A stretch of DNA of 64,000 nt from positions 8,439,501-8,503,500 of the forward strand of contig NC_134963.1 of assembly GCF_965638725.1 (NCBI RefSeq). The letters run 5' to 3'. Source of the DNA: Aptenodytes patagonicus (Eukaryota > Chordata > Aves > Sphenisciformes > Spheniscidae). The translations under genes and the position numbers were made by a program. The notes under the pieces were generated by a model, which was not told where the DNA came from, ran no database searches, and worked only from the letters and a program-made list of their open reading frames with translations. This document shows positions 57,382 to 64,000 of this stretch, in pieces. The stretch's first letter is position 1. Each line of letters starts with the position of its first letter.

Positions 57382-60300
57382 TTATGGTTCAGGCTTTACA
57401 TATATTTTCTCTTCCTTCCCTTCCTTCATTGCAGCGTAACGTGCCAAAACGAAGAGATAGTCGCTCAGTCTGGAAACCAAGGGAAAAGCAGTGAAACCAC
57501 TTCTCACACCGGCTGTGTTTGTATCCAGCAATGCCCAGCTACACAGCAAAGCACGTTTGATTACAGCACAAGAACTGCAGGTAAAGGAAGGCAAAGAGAG
57601 ACCGCATGAGAAGCCATTTCCAAAATGGCCTTCAGTAAGGAAGTTAAGTGACTGGTCCCTCAGCACCCCAGCAGTGTCTGTAAACATACTTTGCAGCCTT
57701 GCAACAATACTTTTTAACAAGCTGCTTGTTGAAACGTCAAAGATCTTTTTCTAGAAGGGAAGCTTCTTGAGAGGTAAACCCCGCAGTTTTATCCCGAGAC
57801 TAAGGGAACACCACCAGGCACGCTTAGTAGTGCAGGGTAAGGGTTTGGGATTTTATTTTTTTTACCTGTTTAAGTATTTGGCCACATTTGGATCTGCTTC
57901 CCCTGCTTGTACTAAAGGAACCACGCTAGAACAAGAAAAGGAAACTTTTAGTGTATTTAACTTTCTCGCTCTGAATGCACAAATGGCTGCGATTTGCTGG
58001 AACACCAACCCTCACACCCCAACCTCACCCGGAGTCCCCATTCTAACTCCCCGCAGCACAGTGTGAACGCTGGTTACTTCCCCAAGAAGAATCTGTGGTG
58101 GCTACATAATGCAACTCATTTTTGTAGCTGTTCTGGAGGACTGCAGCTCCGCTCCTCTAAAGGCTACTCATCAGTGGGTATCACTGAACAATGGGAGCAG
58201 CTTGCAGGCGATTAATACCCTGAAGGATCGTTATCCCTTTCTGCAGGTAAACAGGGACCCTTCTTTTGTTGAGGGAAGAGAGCTGTTCCTTTCCTCCTGA
58301 CTGGTGTACAGCCCTCATTCTAGCTTTCTTTTGACAAGAAACCACTGACTGTGACGTTAGTTTTTCGAAGATCGCGCTGCTTCAGCGTATCTTGTCAGAG
58401 CAGCAATCCTCACAGCAGAGCGCATCCACAGAAACATCTTCCTGCACATCAGCAGCTTCAGTAAAGAACCCCCAGCAACTTCAAACTGCTGATGAGCAGG
58501 TTCAGGCTAACACAGGAGACTTTGCACAGAAGTGATTTACGTAACGAGCAGACAAGAGTTTTCTCCTTCAGACCTTACCAGGGGAGCTTTAGTCTCCAAT
58601 AGAGGAGTGGGACAAGGTAGGTGTGGGCAGTAACATCTTAAAGCTTCCCTGGATCTCGCACCTGCCAGTGCCCCAGCTTCCACGTGTGCTAGCCTACAAA
58701 ATACCAGATACGAGCTGAACACGTAGATGCATCTCAGCATAAACCTGTCTGTTCTTTCTGAAGTTCTTAGCTCGGATGACCCAGTTCAGGGGAGGGGAGA
58801 GAGACTTGCTTTTTGCTGACTGCACTCCTGGAATTTGACTAATACAAACACATGAAGTTTGACTCAAGCTTTAGCCGAGTGCAATACAGCTATGGTTGAT
58901 TGCTCTGACTGCAACGATTTGCTATCATTGCAGCATTCTGATCGCCTTTTATCAATTTTATTCCGTTACACTACAGCCAACACTCACCACCTTTCAGCTC
59001 TGCGGCAGACAGCTCGGGAAAAATGGAGAGCAGCGCTGCTTTTACCTCCTGACTGAAACAACAATGAAACAGCGCATCAATGTCTGCTAACAACAGATAT
59101 AGCCATCCACCTTATTGTATAACTGCAGCAAAGCTTATCACATCTCGCACACACATGCAACTGAATCCTACGTTATGGCTAGGCAACTGGGCAGAGATAT
59201 CTGAATGCAGTAGGACGTGGAAATTTAATTCAACTGGGTCCTTCTCTCTGCTTTTCTCTTGGTATTTGTCCATGCAAATAATGGCCTCACAACATGTTTT
59301 CCCACGGCAAGTAGTAGAGCAGATTTACCCTAACAAAGCAAGCCTCCTCCAGTCAGTGAGAGGCATAAGCAGTACCTACTGGCAAGATGAAAGCTCTGAG
59401 CGGAGGAAGCTGCTCTGAATAACTGTCAATCCACTGCTCCAGCTCCAGAACTGGCTTCTCACTGAAAGATGTTCGTTCTACAGAGGGAAAAGAAGAATCA
59501 GCTAAAAGAAATGCAGAATTGATTCAGTCTACAGATAGAGCTCTACTTTCATATTTCTTGGATCAGTAAGTCCTAAGCAAGCATCCCAAAAGAATCCTCC
59601 TGCTAGAGCAGGGGTGGCTCCCCATTCAGCAGCTGTGGCCGGGTGTCAGTGTTGGGGCAGCGCCCCAGGCCAGCTTACATCGCTTGAGTCACACACAGGC
59701 GGCAGCAGCTGCTTGTGGGACCGTGGGTGACTTCATTCAGCGCCAGACACACACTGCAGAGCAGCCCTTGGGCAGCTCTAACTACCACGTACCGGAACAG
59801 CCTCCCCAGCACCAGTCTAGAAGGAGAGCTGTGATTCAAGAACCGTTATCCCGGGAAAGGTACTGTGGGGCTTACTTAAGTGAGCCTCCCTGGCTGAGGA
59901 GAGAGGTGTCGCGATGTTGGAGCCCACATCCTGCAGCATACACTGGACCTAGATGTGGCAATCAGGACAAAAATAAGAAGCGCTTTCATTAACCAGGCTT
60001 TGATGCTCCGGTACAACTGCAGCAAGCTCTGGGAGGCGACAGCTGGTTGTGCTGATTAAAGAAGATCCTACCCTTGTTGTTCATCATCCCCCAGCCTGCT
60101 GGCAGGGGGGATCAGATAAGTGCTCCCTAATTGCTTTATGAGAAGCCAGATTAGCGCATGTACTTGTTTTCACTGGCACATTAAACCACCCTGGCTGACT
60201 TTGCAGAAAGCAGACTGGGGGGTGCTCACATAATCACTTTGCTGGTAGGACACCGAACCAGTAACCTCTGGAAGAAAGGCAGTGACAAACAGCTGCAGGC

Positions 60301-61751
60301 AGCACTGGCTTGATGTCACGTCCACTTCCAAGAGGGGCATCTCTCCACAGCCCAGGATACTTGAGAGGCAGTCTGGTAAAGCTTTTTAAAGTCTCTGATT
60401 AGCTCCTTCTGTGTTCTTGTGCACAGTGAAGCTAATTAGCGAAACTCACAGACTGCCATGGCAGGACCTGTCTCCCACCATCGTGCCCACGTGGTTACTT
60501 TACCCCGATTTCAAATCTGATGCTATGTGACAACAAGACCTGTGTCCACAACCGTGTACAGTAACAGGTCTGAATAAGTCTAGAGATATGTTTGTCTGCC
60601 CATAACTAATCACTTGATCTACCAGTTCCCTTCTTGGTTAAAGAAATCTATTTCTTTAGAGAGTAATCAAGGGCCAGAGTCTGAAGTATTTATTTATTTT
60701 AATACCAAATGTATTAAATTCCTGTGTGTCCGTGGGAGCACTGTGTCTAAAATTAAAGAGTTTAAGTTTCAATAGCACAGACGAAGTGACTGCACTGGGG
60801 GAGGATTAGCATTAATACTCACTTTGTGAAGTTGTTCAACAAATGTGTGGCCCTTTTCACTGCTAAATTCACCCGCAAGCCTAGGTTAAAAAAAACAAAA
60901 CAGCAGAGTTAGCTAGAAATGAAAAAATTACCACGATTGTGCATATGTGTTTTTCCGTATGAAAACCACAGGATTTGGACACTCCTGGCTGTTTGTCGGT
61001 GCAGCCCTCCGGAGAAGTTTGGTCCAGAGCGTATCCCCTTCCCTCCTGCTGGGTGGCGGGGCTGGGAGAGCGGTTCTTAACGGAAGAGGACGCCCCGAAG
61101 ACCCCCACAGAAGGGGGTTGGGACGGTGTCGCGAGGCCTTTGTGCAGGCGGAGGGCCTGGCTTCGGCCTGCCCGGGGCCAGAGCTCCCCGGGCTGGCGGC
61201 GAGTTCCCCGGAGAGCACGGCCACCCTGGCAGGACATGGCTGGGCCTCCGCGGCCCCTCCGCCCGGCAGCGGGAGGGGGTCCTGGGGCAGGGGGTTACCC
61301 GATGGCCGAGCTCAGTTCGTCGGTGGCTCCCAGGGCTTCGAAGATCCGGTCACCCTTCGGCCTCCGCTCCCCGGTGAAGGTGCTGGAGAAGCCTTTGGGA
61401 AAGGCCCGGGGGAGGCGCTCAGAGGCCGGGCCGGGCCCAGCGGAGCCGCGGGGGTCGGGCCGGGCTCTGCCCCGCGCTCCCTCGGTGCCGCCGCCCCCAG
61501 GCACTACCTGCGTCTCCCGTCCTCGTGTAGATCTTCGGGGCCCGGTCGCTGCGGGGGCCGCGGTCGGGGGGGCCGCCGTCGGGGCTGCGGAGGCACAGGC
61601 CGTGAGAGGGGGCGCCGGGCCCTGCCGGGCCCTACCCCCGGCCCCACCCCCGCGCTCACCTGCCCGCCCCGCTCCGCTGCCGCCGCCCCGCCGCCCCCAG
61701 CGGCCCCCGCAGGCCCCGGCCAGCCGCCGCCGCCGCCGCTCGCCGCAGCAT
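57382..61751 (-). CDS. MMAB: Corrinoid (cob(I)alamin) adenosyltransferase, mitochondrial, complete, 9 exons
   Basis: Transfers the adenosyl group of ATP to cob(I)alamin in mitochondria, making the cofactor of methylmalonyl-CoA mutase. Exons in transcript order: 61660-61751, 61508-61584, 61299-61392, 60823-60880, 59876-59948, 59380-59477, 58988-59052, 57866-57925, 57382-57469. They sum to 705 nt, or 234 aa (human 250 as I recall). The first 30 residues are Arg/Ala/Gly-rich without acidic residues, fitting a mitochondrial targeting peptide. Residues 51-69 are the PduO-type nucleotide loop [40 protein letters not shown] is encoded mainly by exon 6. The active-site helix [10 protein letters not shown] is residues 176-185. 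The tail [18 protein letters not shown] precedes a C-terminus about seven residues shorter than human. ATG 61749-61751 is the first in-frame ATG; only GTG lies upstream in frame. Exon 7 probably uses gtgagt, giving Cys186 where human has Arg. Confidence 0.95.
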
Positions 61752-62047
61752 CCCTCCCGGCCGCCGTAGCCGCCGGCCGCCGCCGCCCCCTGACCCTCCG
61801 CCGCCGCCGCCCCTCCCTTCGCCCACGCCCGCTGTCACCCCAGCGCCGCACCACTCCGCGCCGCCGCCTTCCGATTGGCCTTCCCGAAGTCCCGCCCCCG
61901 CGAGGATCCCGGCTATTGGTTTAAGAGCCGGGAGGGCGGGGCAGAGCGCGGCTCCTATTGGTGAGCGGCGCTGTCAGTCCGCGCGATTGGAGTTGAGCAG
62001 CTGAGGCGGCGGCGCGGGATTCCTCGGGCCGCGTCCTGCTGCGGGAG
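61752..62047. promoter_or_regulatory. Bidirectional promoter of MMAB and MVK with CCAAT boxes and an SRE-like site
   Basis: Only 296 bp separate the two start codons. Four inverted CCAAT boxes (ATTGG) lie at 61874-61878, 61915-61919, 61957-61961 and 61986-61990, a pattern typical of NF-Y. A GC box is at 61930-61942. GTCACCCCAG at 61834-61843 contains the core TCACCCCA of the LDL-receptor sterol element. In mammals the two genes are known to share an SREBP-2-responsive promoter, so the sites fit common sterol control. No TATA box is seen. Binding and start sites are inferred. Confidence 0.82.
61834..61843 (+). promoter_or_regulatory. Sterol regulatory element-like site
   Basis: Eight of ten bases match the classic ATCACCCCAC, including the whole TCACCCCA core. 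It lies about 30 bp from the nearest CCAAT box, the usual partner of SREBP sites. Confidence 0.55.
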
Positions 62048-63591
62048 ATGTGGGAGCGGAGCCTGGTGCTGTCCGCCCCGGGGAAGGCGATCCTCCACGG
62101 GGAGCACGCCGTGGTGCACGGCAAGGTAAGGAGCCTCTCGCCGCCGGGGGCTCCCGGGGCTCCGGCCCGGCTCGGCTCCCCTCACCTTCCCTGACGTCGC
62201 TTCTCCTCGCTCGCAGGCGGCCTTGGCCGTGGCGCTGGACCTGAGGACCTTCCTCCGCCTGCGGCCCTGCGGTGAGGGCAGGGTGCGCGTCCGCCTGCCC
62301 GGCGTCGGCGTCGTGAGGAGCTGGGACGCCCCTCGCCTCCAGGCCCTGCGGAGGCGGTTTGCAGGCAAGCGCTGGGAGGAGGAAGCCGCTGCCCGTGCGT
62401 CGTGTGGGGCTCTCGGTCCTGCTCGGTGCCTTCTGCCCAGCGAGTGCGCTGGGATCCCCGCGGGGTTATTTGCCCCCCCCCTCCGCCCCCCCCCCGCAGA
62501 GTGTTGCTGGGCTCTGTCATCTGTGACCACGATCAGCGCCTGCTTAACTAACGTGTCCCTGCACACTCCCAGCTCAGGCACCCGCACTCCCTCTGTGTGC
62601 CTCTTGCGACTTGCCTGATGCTCCGGTGTCTGTGAGTGGCCCTTCCTGTGGCTGTGTCCTCCCATTTCAGGTTCCCAGGGGCTTGTTCTAGTGCTGCTGC
62701 TCAGCTGGTGTCGCAATACATACAGAAGCCAGCCAGGGACCACATCCAGGTGTACTACTGATGGTGGGCCAAAAAGGAGTCTCTCTGAAGCTGGTCTGAG
62801 TTGATGGCTCTTGGGGAAGGCAGGGATATGGGGCCTGTTTTCCTGCCTCTCTGCCCCATGCCAGCCCTCACTGGAATTTCTGCAGCGTCTTGTTCTGGGT
62901 GGAGCCCCTGACTGGTGGTTGTGCCATTTCCCTCTGGAGGACCTGGTGTTGATTCCTGTGACCCTCATGAGCACTGTTTGCGTAGCAGAAAGCAGAACAA
63001 AGTGTGCTGAGTCAGAGTATTGGTAACCTCTCTCAGCACCGACCAAAAGTTCTCTTACACTGATGCCTGCTCCTGGCCACGTGGAGTCCAGAATCGTGTG
63101 AAGCGCATCAGAATATCCACGTTCTTTAATAAAGAGTTTGTGACTTGCCAGGTTCTTCATAGTGATGGATGGGTGCACTGGGAAGTGTAGGCAAGGAGAC
63201 AGTTGCTGTAATACAATGCAGGTGTGGGGTGTGGAAGCACTGGGTTTTCAGAGTGGCTGGTGGAGATTTTGCTTTTATTTTATCAGGAATCCTCAGGTAG
63301 AAAGTTTGTAGGTGAAATCTGAAATTGGCTCGATCTGTTTCTGCCTACTGTAACAGGAGACGTTGTTCTTGTAAATACTGCTTTCAAGTTTAACAATTCC
63401 CTGGCTTCTAAGTGTTTAAATTCTCCCCTGCTTGCTTCCATAGCTGACTTTGATGAATCTAAGTCCCCCAGCGTAGAACAGCTGGATACACTGAAAGAGT
63501 TTGCTGGAATCGCTGCCGGAGCCTCAGCTCCTGAGAGCCTTGCTACACTTGCCTTTCTGTATATGTGCCTGGCTATTTCGGCTAAGTATGG
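62048..63591 (+). CDS. MVK: Mevalonate kinase, first three coding exons (continues past window end)
   Basis: Phosphorylates mevalonate to 5-phosphomevalonate with ATP, an early step of isoprenoid and sterol synthesis (cytosol/peroxisome). Exons: 62048-62125 (78 nt), 62217-62364 (148 nt), 63444-63591 (148 nt); about 124 residues are visible. Residues 9-26 carry the GHMP-kinase N-terminal signature SAPGKAILHGEHAVVHGK. Then come LDLRTFLRL, a variable loop, and SLATLAFLYMCLAIS. The first two exons have exactly the lengths I recall for human coding exons (78 and 148 nt). The third is one codon longer than the human 145 nt, with phase kept. The second exon ends CAG followed by gcaagc, a GC donor. 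No ATG occurs between the promoter CCAAT boxes and the start. The ATP-binding GLGSSAA loop and the C-terminal domain lie beyond 64000. Confidence 0.95.
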
Positions 63592-64000
63592 GTAAGGCTA
63601 TCTTCCTGCCCCAAAATAAACATGCTGTTTTGAGTGTTGTTCACCATTAATTGCTTCTACAAGGTCACAGGAAGAAACCAAATCTTTGAGGCAAAATAAG
63701 TTGCAAGGAATCTCACTTCATTTAGGTTCTGAGCACCTCAGGAGACACTCTTCAAAGCTGAGCTGTTTGGTGGGTGGGGTGCCCCAAGCAGGTGGGCTGG
63801 GAATCATCTGCTCTCATTTAGGCATCTAGCTTTGAGGTGCTTAAGTCAGAACAGTTCATCCCGCCCTTCCTGCGCAGTCAACAGCAGCAGAGACAGACAT
63901 CCCTCCCTCCAGCAGGCAGCTCATTTCATCCTGGCTTGGGTTAGAAAAACTGCTACAGAAAGGAGCTGTGAATTCATTGTCTGAGCTAAGTCTGATCCCT
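63592..64000 (+). other. MVK intron, cut by the window edge
   Basis: Follows the gtaagg donor at 63592. No further mevalonate kinase exon is found before the end. Confidence 0.8.

Larger units (their letters stand above)
60947..62560. other. CpG island spanning the MMAB/MVK start region
   Basis: Dense G+C and CpG from inside the first MMAB introns to the MVK second intron. It creates long open frames on both strands (for example 325 codons at 60947-61924 and 407 on minus at 61955-63178), which are shadows of the real exons. Confidence 0.75.

Noticed and set aside
61752-61838. In-frame extension of MMAB upstream to 61838
   Set aside because: The codon at 61836-61838 is GTG, not ATG. The first ATG is at 61749-61751 and already gives a good targeting peptide.
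60947-63178. Open frames of 325 (+), 264 (+) and 407 (-) codons around the MMAB/MVK starts
   Set aside because: They are GC-driven shadows of the MMAB exons on minus and the MVK exons on plus.

Overview
This is vertebrate nuclear DNA, almost certainly from a bird. The proteins encoded are vertebrate. Introns are short, two GC-rich CpG islands mark promoters, and interspersed repeats are scarce. The one clear mobile element is a solo LTR of a type I remember from avian genomes. Gene order and orientation match the conserved vertebrate block MYO1H - KCTD10 - UBE3B - MMAB - MVK (human 12q24).

Layout. MYO1H (+) enters from the left with its 18 last coding exons (381-11823). KCTD10 (-) is complete (CDS 16812-26787, 7 coding exons, 313 aa). 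It meets MYO1H tail to tail and shares a CpG-island promoter with UBE3B. UBE3B (+) is complete (28375-48735, 26 coding exons, 1070 aa, HECT cysteine at residue 1038). After about 8.6 kb of UBE3B 3' UTR and intergenic DNA comes MMAB (-), complete (57382-61751, 9 coding exons, 234 aa). MVK (+) starts 297 bp beyond the MMAB start codon. Only its first three coding exons (62048-63591) lie in the window. I joined exons by splice sites, reading phase and homology recalled from memory; every chain keeps an open frame.

How the genes relate. KCTD10 (CUL3 adaptor) and UBE3B (HECT ligase) are both ubiquitin-pathway genes leaving one promoter. MVK (isoprenoid/sterol synthesis) and MMAB (adenosylcobalamin synthesis) leave a second promoter with four inverted CCAAT boxes, a GC box and a sterol-element-like site. 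MYO1H is an unconventional class I myosin.

Most notable observations: a lone exon-like block at 54249-54428 that encodes a piece of an ALDH3-family aldehyde dehydrogenase where no such gene is expected; a GC-AG intron in MVK supported by exon length; a KCTD10 first coding exon that contributes only the ATG; and a solo LTR with exact 5-bp target duplications in a UBE3B intron. I found no RNA genes, CRISPR arrays or prokaryotic features.
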